Shown here: piece after piece, positions 16,047 through 25,846 of the stretch
Layout: each line of letters begins with the position of its first letter
Numbering within the stretch: the stretch's first letter is position 1
Source of the DNA: Metasolibacillus fluoroglycofenilyticus
Lineage (GTDB): Bacteria; Bacillota; Bacilli; Bacillales_A; Planococcaceae
NCBI RefSeq assembly: GCF_003049645.1
Contig: NZ_PYWK01000001.1
Location: 1,395,487 to 1,459,486, forward strand
Direction of reading: 5' to 3'
DNA: 64,000 nt
Position numbers and translations under genes: made by a program
The notes under the pieces: generated by a model
Told to the model about the DNA's origin: nothing
What the model saw: only the letters and a program-made list of their open reading frames with translations
Database searches by the model: none

Positions 16047-19000
16047 ATGGAAGTTTTTGAACAACAATTGCAGGAGCTGCTACAGCAATCAGCAATCCAA
16101 TACATAATTTATAAAAATAATGAAGATATAGAGCGTATGGAGAAGCTGAATTTATTTGCACGTAAAATTTTACAAAAAGAATATGTTATCGGTTTTGCTG
16201 GACATTTCTCGGCTGGGAAGTCGAGCATGATTAATGCTTTATCAGGTGAAGATATTTTAGCAGCAAGCCCGATTCCGACAAGTGCTAATATTGTAAAAGT
16301 ACATAAAGCAGAAGAGGATTATGCAATTGTTTATATGCATCACGATAAGCCAGTCAAATTTGAGGCAGGCTATGATTTTAAAACAGTAAAAGAGCTTAGC
16401 AAAAACGGAGAGCTCGTATCACAAATTGAAATTGGCCATAGCGGCTCTAATTTACCATTAGGTGTAACGGTAATGGATACGCCGGGGGTAGACTCAACAG
16501 ATGATGCTCATGCGATGAGTACAGAATCAGCGCTGCATATTGCAGATATTGTTTTTTATACGATGGACTATAACCATGTCCAATCCGAGTTGAATTTCCA
16601 ATTTACGAAGCAATTGATGAAATATAATCCGAATGTCTATTTAATTGTTAACCAAATCGATAAGCACCGAGATGCCGAATTATCTTTCGAGGATTTCCGT
16701 AAATCAGTTCATCAATCATTCGCAGCATGGGGCGTAGAGCCGAAAGATATTTTCTTTACTTCATTAAAGGATAAGGAGCATCCGCATAATGATTTTACAA
16801 AAGTAAAAAAAATCGTTATGGACTCGATGAAGGATTGGCAGGAGCAGCTTGTTCTAACAGCGAAAAACACGCTGCAAAAGCTACATCATGAGCACGAGGC
16901 TTTTTTAGCGCAACAAAAGGAAGAAAGCCTTGAGGAATTTGCGGAGGTGCTGCAGGCAGAAGATTGGGACACTCGCGCAGATATTTTAGAGCAATACGAA
17001 TATTTAGCTCGTCAAACGACGTTATTCTCATATGAAGAATGGCAGCAAACATTTGATGAAAAGCGTAAAGATTTATTAGCAAATGTAGCTATTATTCCAG
17101 CAGATTTCCGTGAGAAGCTACGCAGCTACTTAGAGAGTAAGCAGGAAAACTTTAAAGTAGGTGGGTTATTTAGTGCGAAGCGCAAAACAGCGGAGGAACG
17201 AGAGCGTCGTATTGAGGAGGCGAATGCTGCCTACCAAGCGATAGTACAGTCGCAAATTATTGGGCATATAAAAGCATTAATGAAAGAAGCGCTAAGAAAT
17301 GTTGGTGCTTTAAATGAGGAGCGTGCTACGGCCATTGACCAGCACAGCTTTGCTTTGCCATTTTCCATTATTGAGGAGCAAGTACAGTCTGGTGCACTTG
17401 TGACAGGCGATGCTTTATTGAACTTTGCCAACCGTGTGGCAGAAGCTACAAAACGATTTTTCATCCGCACAACGGATGCATGGCTTGAGGAGCAGAAGCC
17501 ATTATTATCACAAGTAGCAACAGAGGCGAGTGCACCAGTGAAATTAAAAACAGCAGCACTTCAGCCGAAAGTAGATGCGATTCGTCAAATTCAGCAATTT
17601 GATGAACAGAAAGCATATAGCGATAAAGAAATGAAGCAGGCGAAAAATGAAACACGCGCATTGGCTAAATCACAAACAGCAAAATGGCAAAGCGATTTTG
17701 AACGAGCGTTAGCAGAAATTCGCCCATTTAGTGAAGAGATGTTAGCTAAAGATGAGGAACAGCAAATTGTCGAACATTTTGAGCAGCAACAAGTAGCGAA
17801 CGCAAGCTACCAAACAGAAGAGGTCATTAGGCAAGCATTAAAAACTGCAAATGCGATTGGTAATGTGCAAGGTTTTGCGGAAGTCGCAAGCTTCTTACAG
17901 AAAAAAGTCGAGCGTTTACAAAAGAAGGATTTTACCATTGCATTATTCGGGGCGTTTAGCGCTGGGAAATCGAGCTTTTCAAATGCGCTGATGGGCTCAA
18001 AAGTATTGCCTGTGTCACCAAACCCAACGACAGCCGCTATTAATAAAATTCGTCCAGTAACTGCGGAGCATCCACATGAAACAGCAGATGTAAGGCTAAA
18101 AACAGCCGAGCAACTGCTAGAAGATATTCAAGGTTCGTATGCCGCGATTGGTTTAACGGTTTCCTCTTTAAAGGAAGCTTATACACGTGCGGAAGAAGGC
18201 TTGGCAGTGAAGCTAGTAGATGAACGTTTGAATATTCATAAGTCATTTATTCGTGCATATGCAGAAGGCTATAACGAATTTAAAGAGCAACTTGGTCAAG
18301 TGCTACGTGTCAATCGTGAGCAGTTTGAGCAATTTGTTGCACAGGAAAATAAATCGTGCTTCGTTGATAATATTGATTTTTATTATGATTCACCAATTAC
18401 TAAAATGGGTGTCACACTCGTTGATACACCTGGGGCAGATTCAATTAATGCGCGCCATACAGGTGTAGCATTCGAATATATCCGCAATGCCGATGCGATT
18501 TTATTTATTACCTATTATAATCATGCTTTTGCCAAAGCAGACCGTGAGTTTTTAATTCAGCTTGGACGTGTCAAAGATGCATTTGAGCTTGATAAAATGT
18601 TCTTCGTCGTTAATGCTATCGATTTAGCAAACACGAAAGAGGAAGAGGAAGATGTAAAAAATTATGTGCGTAGCGAATTGCAACGCTTTGGTATTCGTTT
18701 CCCTCGCCTTTATGGTGTATCGAGTTTGCAGGCATTGCGTGAAAAGCAGCAGGCACAAGACTTAGCTTCAGGTATGCCGGCGTTTGAGGAGGCATTCCAG
18801 CACTTCTTAAATGACGAATTACAAGCACTTACGGTTCAAGCGTTGCAAGAGGAAGTCGAGAAGGCGCATGCGCGTTTACATGATTTAATCGTGCAAACGG
18901 AGGCGAATCTTTTACGTAAAGATGACCGTTTAGAGGAGCTCACACAGCTGGAGCAGCATATTGAAAAAGCATATACAAGCGTGCAAACCGCGATGTTGGA

Positions 19001-19655
19001 ATCAGACGCAAATCAAGAGCTAGATGAGCTATTATATTATGTAATGCAGCGCGTATACTATCGTTATCCGGATTTCTTCCGCGAAAGCTATAATCCATCG
19101 CAATTTGCCGCGATGCCTGCTGCCGCTGCTTTAGAAACATCATTAAAGGAAGTGCTGCAAGCATTAAGCTTCGACTTTACACAGGAGCTACGTGTGACGA
19201 ACTTCCGCTTAACGCAATTTGTTGAAAAACGCATTGCTGAGCGCTTTAAAGAGGAAGCGCGTAGCTTGAAAGAAATAAACAATAGCTTTGCCTTTCTTGC
19301 GTATGAGCCAACAAAGCCGACAATTTTAGAATTTGCCGGCCCATTTACAGAGCATAGTAAATATGCTTCTGTTAAATCGCATTTTAAAAACGTGAAAGCA
19401 TTTTTCGAAAAAAATGAAAAAGAGCATTTAAAAGATGCATTAGAGCAATTAACGAAGCCTGATGCACAGTTGTATTTAGATGCCGAAAAAGCAAGATTAC
19501 GTGAATGGGTAGCAGGCTATGTAGCAGATGAAGCAAATGCATTATCTCAATATATACGTGCACAGGCACTAGAGCAAATTGCTACGGAGCGCCGCCTGCT
19601 ACAGGAGGAAAGTGCATTAGGCGAGTGGAAAGAGATTTACGCTCAGCTTAAATAA
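16047..19655 (+). CDS. dynA: Bacterial dynamin with two GTPase modules (DynA)
   Basis: 1202 residues, matching B. subtilis DynA (YpbR), a fusion of two dynamin subunits. P-loops are GHFSAGKSS (about 52-60) and GAFSAGKSS (about 634-642); matching DTPGVDS and DTPGADS switch motifs follow each, as do NQIDKH and NAIDLA guanine-specificity motifs. Long helical stalks fill the rest. The protein tethers and fuses membranes, acting in membrane surveillance and phage tolerance in B. subtilis. ATG 16047 has AAAGGGG upstream; the 25 codons before it have no ribosome-binding site. Element B copies lie on both sides. Confidence 0.93.
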   Translation: MEVFEQQLQELLQQSAIQYIIYKNNEDIERMEKLNLFARKILQKEYVIGFAGHFSAGKSSMINALSGEDILAASPIPTSANIVKVHKAEEDYAIVYMHHDKPVKFEAGYDFKTVKELSKNGELVSQIEIGHSGSNLPLGVTVMDTPGVDSTDDAHAMSTESALHIADIVFYTMDYNHVQSELNFQFTKQLMKYNPNVYLIVNQIDKHRDAELSFEDFRKSVHQSFAAWGVEPKDIFFTSLKDKEHPHNDFTKVKKIVMDSMKDWQEQLVLTAKNTLQKLHHEHEAFLAQQKEESLEEFAEVLQAEDWDTRADILEQYEYLARQTTLFSYEEWQQTFDEKRKDLLANVAIIPADFREKLRSYLESKQENFKVGGLFSAKRKTAEERERRIEEANAAYQAIVQSQIIGHIKALMKEALRNVGALNEERATAIDQHSFALPFSIIEEQVQSGALVTGDALLNFANRVAEATKRFFIRTTDAWLEEQKPLLSQVATEASAPVKLKTAALQPKVDAIRQIQQFDEQKAYSDKEMKQAKNETRALAKSQTAKWQSDFERALAEIRPFSEEMLAKDEEQQIVEHFEQQQVANASYQTEEVIRQALKTANAIGNVQGFAEVASFLQKKVERLQKKDFTIALFGAFSAGKSSFSNALMGSKVLPVSPNPTTAAINKIRPVTAEHPHETADVRLKTAEQLLEDIQGSYAAIGLTVSSLKEAYTRAEEGLAVKLVDERLNIHKSFIRAYAEGYNEFKEQLGQVLRVNREQFEQFVAQENKSCFVDNIDFYYDSPITKMGVTLVDTPGADSINARHTGVAFEYIRNADAILFITYYNHAFAKADREFLIQLGRVKDAFELDKMFFVVNAIDLANTKEEEEDVKNYVRSELQRFGIRFPRLYGVSSLQALREKQQAQDLASGMPAFEEAFQHFLNDELQALTVQALQEEVEKAHARLHDLIVQTEANLLRKDDRLEELTQLEQHIEKAYTSVQTAMLESDANQELDELLYYVMQRVYYRYPDFFRESYNPSQFAAMPAAAALETSLKEVLQALSFDFTQELRVTNFRLTQFVEKRIAERFKEEARSLKEINNSFAFLAYEPTKPTILEFAGPFTEHSKYASVKSHFKNVKAFFEKNEKEHLKDALEQLTKPDAQLYLDAEKARLREWVAGYVADEANALSQYIRAQALEQIATERRLLQEESALGEWKEIYAQLK

Positions 19656-19738
19656 AGTGAAACTTCAATCAGTGGGGGGGTTTCCTCATCCCCACTGATT
19701 GTTAGTTGAACCAATCGGGCTTTTACGGGCAGTTGAAC
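19652..19738 (+). repeat. Repeat element B, left hairpin plus partial right half
   Basis: Begins ATAAAGTGAAAC and contains the hairpin CAATCAGTGGGG / CCCCACTGATTG, then CAATCGGGCTTTTACGGGC, but the second hairpin is degenerate. It overlaps the dynA stop codon, so insertion appears to have occurred right at the gene end. Confidence 0.75.
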
Positions 19739-19799
19739 TTCCACTTAACCTTTAGTGTATTTTCAATTATTGGCATATCCCAGATTAGTGATAGCGGAA

Positions 19800-19834
19800 C
19801 ACAAGGGTTTTCACAGAATGTGAAAACCCTTGTG
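19800..19834. repeat. Perfect inverted repeat upstream of sulfurtransferase
   Basis: CACAAGGGTTTTCACA and its exact complement are separated by GAA. No T tract follows on either side, so it is either a weak terminator or an operator. Between 19740 and 19904 nothing else is apparent. Confidence 0.6.
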
Positions 19835-19903
19835 TGACCAATGTCGTGTTGGTCGAAAATAGATTTTACAGTCTAATAATACGGAGAAAAGGGAGAGATA
19901 TTT

Positions 19904-20710
19904 ATGGCTAAAGTATTTGTCACAGTGGATGAAATAAAGGAAGAATCGCGTTTTATTGATACGCGTTTTTCTTTGACAAATGCAGATGAAGGGCTGCAAT
20001 TGTATAAAGAAGGTCATATGAACGGAGCAGTGTACTGGGATCTAAATCGTGATTTATCTGATATGACGAGTAAAGAAGGACGTCATCCAATGCCTAAAAA
20101 AGAGCAATTGCAATCATTATTTGAGCGCACTGGCTTGCGTTATGAAGATATCATCTATATTTATGACCAAGGCGGAATGCCGTTTGCGGCACGTGCTTGG
20201 TATATGTTGAAGTTTGCAGGTTTCCCAAATGTATATATTGTCAATGGCGGCTTTTCTGCATTAGCAGAGAAGTTTGAAGTAACGACAGCACAAAAAGAAT
20301 ATGCACAAACAACCCTAACTTTGCAATGGCAAGAGCAAATGTATGCAGCGCGTGAGGATGTGAAAAATATAGCTGACGGCAAAGAACAAGCAACATTACT
20401 TGACGCACGTGCAGCGAATCGTTACCGCGGAGAGCATGAGCCGCTTGATCCAGTTGCTGGTCATATTCCAACGGCGAAAAACTTTGATTGGGAGCAGGTG
20501 AAGAAAGGCGCTTCGCTTGCCCCGACAGAAGAGCTACTTGCAAAAGTAAAAAAGGATGAGGAAGTTGTTGTATATTGCGGCTCTGGTGTCACAGCGTCAC
20601 CATTATTTGCAGTACTAACAGAGGCGGGCTATGAGCAATTGCGTCTATATGTGGGTAGTTATAGTGATTGGATTACAGCCTATGAAGTAGAAACAGGGGA
20701 AAATAAGTAA
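19904..20710 (+). CDS. Two-domain sulfurtransferase (rhodanese/3-mercaptopyruvate type)
   Basis: 268 residues in two rhodanese folds: an inactive N-terminal half (about 8-125) and a C-terminal half with catalytic Cys225 in YCGSGVTAS. The CGSGVTA loop is the form usual in mercaptopyruvate/thiosulfate sulfurtransferases. It moves sulfur from a donor to a thiol or cyanide acceptor in the cytoplasm. The ATG has GGGAGAG upstream. Probably single-gene, although the metallo-hydrolase follows after about 100 bases and could belong to sulfur detoxification. Confidence 0.9.
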   Translation: MAKVFVTVDEIKEESRFIDTRFSLTNADEGLQLYKEGHMNGAVYWDLNRDLSDMTSKEGRHPMPKKEQLQSLFERTGLRYEDIIYIYDQGGMPFAARAWYMLKFAGFPNVYIVNGGFSALAEKFEVTTAQKEYAQTTLTLQWQEQMYAAREDVKNIADGKEQATLLDARAANRYRGEHEPLDPVAGHIPTAKNFDWEQVKKGASLAPTEELLAKVKKDEEVVVYCGSGVTASPLFAVLTEAGYEQLRLYVGSYSDWITAYEVETGENK

Positions 20711-20781
20711 GAAATGAATATAGAAGTCTTGGTTGTCTAGTGGGGAAGCCCTTTTGGACAACCGCTTCTTTTACGCTTTAA

Positions 20782-20797
20782 ATGAATACTCATTCAT
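20782..20797. promoter_or_regulatory. Palindrome before the metallo-hydrolase gene
   Basis: ATGAATACTCATTCAT has inverted arms ATGAAT/ATTCAT and resembles the TGAATGA..TCATTCA operators of some TetR-family regulators such as FadR of B. subtilis. It lies only 4 bases before the ribosome-binding site, where a bound repressor would block transcription. Regulator unknown. Confidence 0.4.
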
Positions 20798-20813
20798 AAT
20801 GGGGGAGAAAAAG

Positions 20814-21629
20814 ATGCTTTTAAAAAAACAGTTTGAGCAAGGGGAATTTAATGGCGTTACTTACGGAAATGGGACAGTAGCTCTTCAAGGCGTTCAGTTA
20901 AATGTTTATAGCTATATTGTTGATGGTATATGCATTGATACAGGGGCCTATTCTCTACGTAAGCTATTTCAGCAATTTTTAAAGGAGCAGCAGTTCGAGC
21001 AAGTTGTCTTAACGCACCATCATGAGGATCATTCAGGTAATGCTGCCTTTCTACAACTGCAAGGCTATCCTGTTTATATTGAACGAACATTGCTAAAGGA
21101 ATGCGCAGAAAAAGCAGCGTATCCATTTTATCGTAAAGTATTTTGGGGGGCGCGCAAAGCGTTTCAAGCACAGCCAATTGCAAGCACATTTAGCTCGAAA
21201 ACGGCTGAATGGGATGTCATTCAAACACCGGGGCATGCGATTGACCACGTTGCATTCCTAAATAAAGAAACAGGTCAGCTATTTACGGGTGATTTATATG
21301 TGACAACAAAAACGAGACTTATTTTAAGTGATGAAAGTATACCAACAATCATTCAGTCATTGCAAAAGGTATTAGCATATGATTTTCAGGATGTTTTTTG
21401 TAGTCATGGTGGCTTATTGAAAAATGGACGTAAAGCACTTCAAGCGAAAGAGGAATATTTATTAACACTGCAAGAGAAAATACTCTCCCTACATAAGCAA
21501 GGTCTCACCGCTAGGGAAATCAATAAACAGCTATTCACGAAAAACTATCCTATTACCCGTTTTTCACGTGGTGAGTGGGATTCGTTGCATATTGTAACAT
21601 CCATTTTAAAAGAAAAAAAATTAAATTAA
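20814..21629 (+). CDS. Metallo-beta-lactamase fold hydrolase
   Basis: 271 residues from ATG 20814 with GGGGGAG 6 bases upstream. The metal-binding motif THHHEDHSGN is at about residues 67-76, followed by downstream ligands in TPGHAIDH and TGDLYV, then a C-terminal helical tail. The fold spans glyoxalase II, lactonase and other thiolester hydrolases; the substrate cannot be told. Downstream of the sulfurtransferase with a gap of about 100 bases containing a palindrome. Confidence 0.85.
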   Translation: MLLKKQFEQGEFNGVTYGNGTVALQGVQLNVYSYIVDGICIDTGAYSLRKLFQQFLKEQQFEQVVLTHHHEDHSGNAAFLQLQGYPVYIERTLLKECAEKAAYPFYRKVFWGARKAFQAQPIASTFSSKTAEWDVIQTPGHAIDHVAFLNKETGQLFTGDLYVTTKTRLILSDESIPTIIQSLQKVLAYDFQDVFCSHGGLLKNGRKALQAKEEYLLTLQEKILSLHKQGLTAREINKQLFTKNYPITRFSRGEWDSLHIVTSILKEKKLN

Positions 21630-21696
21630 GTTTTTTGTAACCTTTTTGCGTATGCTACGACTAATACTGTGAAACGTGCTTAAAGGAGAGAAATAG

Positions 21697-23139
21697 ATGA
21701 TGAAAAAAGCAATGACAATGGCACTAACAGCTACTTTAGCAACATCTGCAGTTACAGCACCCCTTGCTTTCGCGCAAGACAAAGCAGAGCCAATTTCGAA
21801 TGAAGTGAAGGAAGAAGTAGCAACAAACTTCATCCAACTAAAAGGTAAATTAGGTAAAATTGAAAAACGTGATAACGGTGCTCTATTCACGACAATTGAA
21901 CAAGGTGAAAACATTTTCTCATTAGTTATCCAAGAAGACACATTAGTTTTAGATAACACTGGTAAAAAAGCGGATTTAAAAGAGGGTATGTCATTTACAG
22001 CATTCGTTAATAAAAATAAGCCAATGCTTATGATTTATCCACCACAGTATAATCCAGAGGTCGTAGTCATAGAAACAAGTGATATGGGTACTGTGGAAGT
22101 AGGAATATTTGATGAAAACTTTGTCAATAAAGAAAATACATTAAAGTTAAATTTATCAGAGGAATCACAAATTACAAACTTAGCTGGTGAAAAATTAACG
22201 CAAGAGGATATCGTTGGCAAAGAAGCAATTGTTTTTTATGGTCCAGCAACATTTAGTATTCCAGCGCAAACAAGTCCGTATCATGTAGTCGTTTTAGAGA
22301 CAGTAGAGGCTGAGGTTGTTCAGCCGGAGGAAGAAGTAGCAGACTTTATTGAATTTACAGGTGTCATTGGCGATATTAATACGCGTGAGAATGGTTCACA
22401 ATTATTAACAAATGAAGACAAAGAAAATCCATTCAATTTAGCAATCGACGAAGACACAATTGTCTTAGATAATACAGGCAAAACAGTAGAATTGAAAAAA
22501 GGCATGAAATTTACAGCCTATGTAGATAGCAGTAAGCCGGTTATTTTAATTTATCCACCACAATATGCGCCAGAAGTAATTATTGTTGAAACAGAAGAGG
22601 TTGGCTTCGTAAATGTAAGTACATTCGATGAAAACTTCATCAATAAAGAAAATACATTGAAGCTAAACATTGCGGAGGATACTGTTATCACAAACAGAGC
22701 GGGTGAAAAATTGACGCAAGCTGATGTGATTAATAAAGAGGCTGTCGTATTTTATACAATTTCAACTCGTAGCATTCCAGCTCAAACGACACCATCAAAA
22801 ATAGTTGTACTTGATAGCGAGGAACAATCTACAACACCGCCGCCAATTGTTGAAGTGGAAGACATCATATCAGAAATTATTGCACATGACCACTATGAAA
22901 TTGCTGGTATAAAAATGGTGCCATTACGCATTTTAGCTGAAGAACTAGGTTATACAGTGAAGTCAACTGGTAATGGGGCAATTTTAACAAAAGGTAATGC
23001 TTCATATGAAATTACGCGTGGGCAAAAGGAATATGCTCATAATCGTGCGATTAAACAACTGGAAGCAGCTCCTGCATTACTTGAGAAAAATAAAACATAT
23101 GTGCCACAAGCATTTATTTATAGCTTACGTGGTGAGTAA
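21697..23139 (+). CDS. Secreted protein with duplicated domain and copper amine oxidase N-terminal-like domain
   Basis: 480 residues. Signal peptide of about 26 residues ending AFAQ. Two clearly duplicated domains of about 150 residues follow (roughly 45-200 and 222-375): each repeats TLVLDNTGK, LIYPPQY, EVxFxNV-like and FDENF(V/I)NKENTLKLN segments. The C-terminal domain (about 395-480) has VPLRILAEELGYTV and KTYVPQAFIYSL, typical of the copper amine oxidase N-terminal-like domains found on Firmicute surface proteins. The function is unknown. Two adjacent ATGs follow AAAGGAGAG. Confidence 0.8.
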   Translation: MMKKAMTMALTATLATSAVTAPLAFAQDKAEPISNEVKEEVATNFIQLKGKLGKIEKRDNGALFTTIEQGENIFSLVIQEDTLVLDNTGKKADLKEGMSFTAFVNKNKPMLMIYPPQYNPEVVVIETSDMGTVEVGIFDENFVNKENTLKLNLSEESQITNLAGEKLTQEDIVGKEAIVFYGPATFSIPAQTSPYHVVVLETVEAEVVQPEEEVADFIEFTGVIGDINTRENGSQLLTNEDKENPFNLAIDEDTIVLDNTGKTVELKKGMKFTAYVDSSKPVILIYPPQYAPEVIIVETEEVGFVNVSTFDENFINKENTLKLNIAEDTVITNRAGEKLTQADVINKEAVVFYTISTRSIPAQTTPSKIVVLDSEEQSTTPPPIVEVEDIISEIIAHDHYEIAGIKMVPLRILAEELGYTVKSTGNGAILTKGNASYEITRGQKEYAHNRAIKQLEAAPALLEKNKTYVPQAFIYSLRGE

Positions 23140-23180
23140 AAAACCTTTCATCTAGGGCTACCAACCACAATGAAAGGGCG

Positions 23181-23209
23181 AGGGCTGTCTGAAAAGGCAG
23201 CCCTTTTTT
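23181..23209 (+). terminator. Terminator after the secreted repeat protein
   Basis: AGGGCTGTCTGAAAAGGCAG with the closing CCCT, then TTTTTT. A further GTTCAAAAAGT / ATTTTTTGGAC palindrome of the window family lies at 23338-23375, just before the next gene. Confidence 0.8.
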
Positions 23210-23425
23210 AATGCAATAAAATCTGATTTAACTTATTCACTTTAATTTAGAAAAAAAGCCATTAAACCTATATCATGTTTCCAAAGAACATCTTTTTTTA
23301 TTTGGATAATTATACCTTTGGTGAGATACTATCGAAACGTTCAAAAAGTCGCCAAAGCACTGATTTTTTGGACGCCTCCGAATATCTTTTTTAGTATAAT
23401 AGCATTAGAAGAAAGGATGATTGAC

Positions 23426-24544
23426 ATGGCGAAGCATTATGTAGTAATTGGCGGGGGGATTTTAGGCACATCTACTGCCCTTCATTTAGCTTTGAATAAA
23501 GCGCAAGTGACATTGATTGACCGCAACGATATTGGCAAAGCGACAAATGTAGCGGCAGGCATTATTAGTCCATGGCTATCACAGCGTCGTAATAAAGATT
23601 GGTATTTTTTGGCGAGCCACGGCGCAGCCTATTATCCACAGTTAGTTGAAACATTGGTGGATTTAGGTGAAACGGATGTTGGTTATAAGCAGGTGGGGGC
23701 ATTGCATATTCATCAAGAAGAAAAGCGCATCGAGCAAATTTTAGCATTAGCAGAAAAACGTAAAATAGATGCATCTGAAATTGGTGAGACGAGCAAATTA
23801 ACAGCGAGCGAAATTGAACAATTATTTCCATATATAACGGAGCCGTTATATGCAGCATACGCAGGCGGGGGTGCACGTGTGGATGGGCGCAAGCTAACGG
23901 AAGCGATGCAAAAAGCAGCCATCAAATTAGGTGCGAATTACATAGAGGGAAGTGCTTCTTTACAGATTGGGAATAGAGATGCTATTTCTGTCACTGTAAA
24001 TGGCATTCATATTGCGGCAGATGAAATTATTGTAACGACAGGTGCATGGGGTAATGAAACATTACAGCCACTGCAAATTGATATGCAAGTAAAGCCACAG
24101 AAGGCACAAATTTTAGAGCTACAGCTAAAAGACAATGAGTCTGAGCATTGGCCTGTTGTGATGGCACCTTCGGCATTGTATATGCTAGCATTCGAGGCTG
24201 GTCGGATGATGATTGGTACAACGCATGAGGATGATAAAGGCTTTGATGCGCGACCGACTGTAGGAGCAGCCTATGAGATGCTGGAAAAAGCCTTTCAAAT
24301 AGCGCCGACTTTACAGGAAGCAATGTTTGCTGACATTAAAGTAGGATTTCGGCCAGTTGTTCCAAATGCTTTGCCGGTTATAGGGAGATTACCAAATACA
24401 CCAAATGTGCTTGTTGCCAATGGATTAGGTTCAAGTGGTTTAACAGTAGGACCATATTTGGGAAGAGAATTAGCGAAGCTTGCCCAAGGGCTGCCAACTG
24501 AAATTCAGGTGGAAAATTATTGTTTAGCGAATGTCCTGAAGTAG
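23426..24544 (+). CDS. FAD-dependent oxidoreductase of the D-amino acid oxidase family
   Basis: 372 residues from ATG 23426, 8 bases after GAAAGGA. The FAD-binding GGGILGTSTA motif comes at residues 7-16 (Rossmann fold), and near the C-terminus VGFRPVVPNALPVIGRLP and NGLGSSGLT complete the DAO-type fold. Members oxidise glycine, sarcosine or D-amino acids; the substrate is not readable. The signal-like 36 codons before the start have no ribosome-binding site and contain a palindrome, so they are excluded. Confidence 0.88.
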   Translation: MAKHYVVIGGGILGTSTALHLALNKAQVTLIDRNDIGKATNVAAGIISPWLSQRRNKDWYFLASHGAAYYPQLVETLVDLGETDVGYKQVGALHIHQEEKRIEQILALAEKRKIDASEIGETSKLTASEIEQLFPYITEPLYAAYAGGGARVDGRKLTEAMQKAAIKLGANYIEGSASLQIGNRDAISVTVNGIHIAADEIIVTTGAWGNETLQPLQIDMQVKPQKAQILELQLKDNESEHWPVVMAPSALYMLAFEAGRMMIGTTHEDDKGFDARPTVGAAYEMLEKAFQIAPTLQEAMFADIKVGFRPVVPNALPVIGRLPNTPNVLVANGLGSSGLTVGPYLGRELAKLAQGLPTEIQVENYCLANVLK

Positions 24545-24810
24545 GAATGGCGTCCAAAAAGCCGTGGGGAGTGCTTTGATAAAAGAGCGAATAGGGTAAG
24601 CTTTCTATGAAAATAAGAGAAACAAAGAGGGGAGTGGTATTTCTCCTCTTGCGAAAGGGATGAAACAAAAATTTCCCTTTTGCCAATACGATTCGGGCAG
24701 CTACACTTTTTCTTAAGAAAAGCACTGTTAAACCTTTTGTTTTCTCGTTTTCAAAGAGAACACCTCTTTGAAAACGAGCTAATTTTTCGCTAAAAAAACC
24801 ATCGTCAATT

Positions 24811-25018
24811 GGAGTTGTCCGAAAAGTCCATTTTGTTTTGCCACCGCATTAAAATCAATGTTTTCATCGCTTCCCTTTTACAGAATGATAACGCTGCTAA
24901 AGTCAATGTTCATCCCATTTTTAAAAGAGGCGTTCTCTGTTTATAGGAATCACCATTTTGTGAAACATCATCGCTACTGTCCAAAAGGCTGGCTATGCGC
25001 GGCTTTTTGGACAGCCTC
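24811..25018 (+). repeat. Repeat element A, copy 1
   Basis: About 208 bases beginning GGAGTTGTCCGAAAAG and ending in the CTGTCCAAAAGG / CTTTTTGGACAG palindrome. The middle contains GCCACCGCATT, GTTTTCATCGCTTCCC and AAACATCATCGCTACTG, shared with copies at 30401, 52679 and 56469. The right end abuts the stop codon of the serine protease gene and may terminate it. The preceding 24545-24810 holds hairpin fragments (GAGGGGAGT..CTCCTC) but no gene that I can support. Confidence 0.85.
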
Positions 25019-25021
25019 ACT

Positions 25022-25834
25022 TCAAAGCGGCTGTAATTCCTTATGTACAAGCTCAATTGGCACGAACAGACCGACGCGACCATGCTTGTCATGCTTTGTT
25101 GTCGCAAAGACGACACCTACTACTTGTCCATCTTCAGTTAAAACAGGACTTCCGCTATTCCCTTTATAAATTGGCGCTTGAAGCATCATAACCTGCTCCT
25201 GCCAATCCTCTAGTAGCAACGGCTCGAGCACTGTTCCTTCATTGGCGATGCCAGTGAAATAAAGTGGATTACCGATTACATAAACATGCTGAGCGTCTGG
25301 CTGAAAAGTATCAGCTAATGGTAAATAGGGTAGTTCCTCTTTCGCTTCAACTTTTAAAATGGCTAAATCAACTGTTGGATTACTTGCCACAATTTGTGCT
25401 TGATATAGGCCGTTGTCAGGAAAGATGACAGTAAGCGATAGCGCGTCATCAATTACATGTTCATTTGTTATAATATAGCCGTCTGCCGAAATCGCAAAGC
25501 CTGTCCCTTTACTATTTTCGGATGAAATTTCGACAACAGCCTTTTTATATTGTTGGATATTTTCCTGCTGAGATAGCTTTGTTGAAACTTTAATAAATTC
25601 AATCGCAGGAATTGAATAAATTTGAAAAACAATCGCAAACGTATTAAATATTAATGCGAAGGCCATTATATAAACGATAAGACGAATGATAGGGCGTTGC
25701 TGTCGCTTTTTTGGTTGCCCATTTAATCGTTGTTGTCTTTCTTCCTCCAAAGCTTTTTCTTGCTCTGCTAGCACAAGCTCCAAAAATTCCTCTTCTGTTA
25801 ACGGTTCTTCTTGGGGCTGTTGTTGCTTATCCAT
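25022..25834 (-). CDS. Membrane-anchored trypsin-like serine protease (HtrA-like, no PDZ)
   Basis: 270 residues: an acidic cytoplasmic N-terminus rich in Glu/Gln (1-45), one membrane helix (about 50-72), then a trypsin-like domain outside. The catalytic triad is His126 (TNEHVI), Asp156 (VDLAIL) and Ser228 (KGNSGSP). No PDZ domain follows, which distinguishes it from HtrA/DegP. It probably degrades or trims damaged envelope proteins. GGAGG precedes the ATG. Twelve bases downstream of the TauE/SafE gene in the same direction, so possibly cotranscribed. Confidence 0.87.
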   Translation of the reverse strand: MDKQQQPQEEPLTEEEFLELVLAEQEKALEEERQQRLNGQPKKRQQRPIIRLIVYIMAFALIFNTFAIVFQIYSIPAIEFIKVSTKLSQQENIQQYKKAVVEISSENSKGTGFAISADGYIITNEHVIDDALSLTVIFPDNGLYQAQIVASNPTVDLAILKVEAKEELPYLPLADTFQPDAQHVYVIGNPLYFTGIANEGTVLEPLLLEDWQEQVMMLQAPIYKGNSGSPVLTEDGQVVGVVFATTKHDKHGRVGLFVPIELVHKELQPL

Positions 25835-25846
25835 TTGCTACCTCCT

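Noticed and set aside
19800..19834. Perfect hairpin as terminator of dynA
   Set aside because: No T tract follows and it is 145 bases past the stop; kept only as an inverted repeat.
24378..24725. 115-codon minus-strand frame
   Set aside because: Overlaps the oxidoreductase gene end and spacer hairpins; no start signal.
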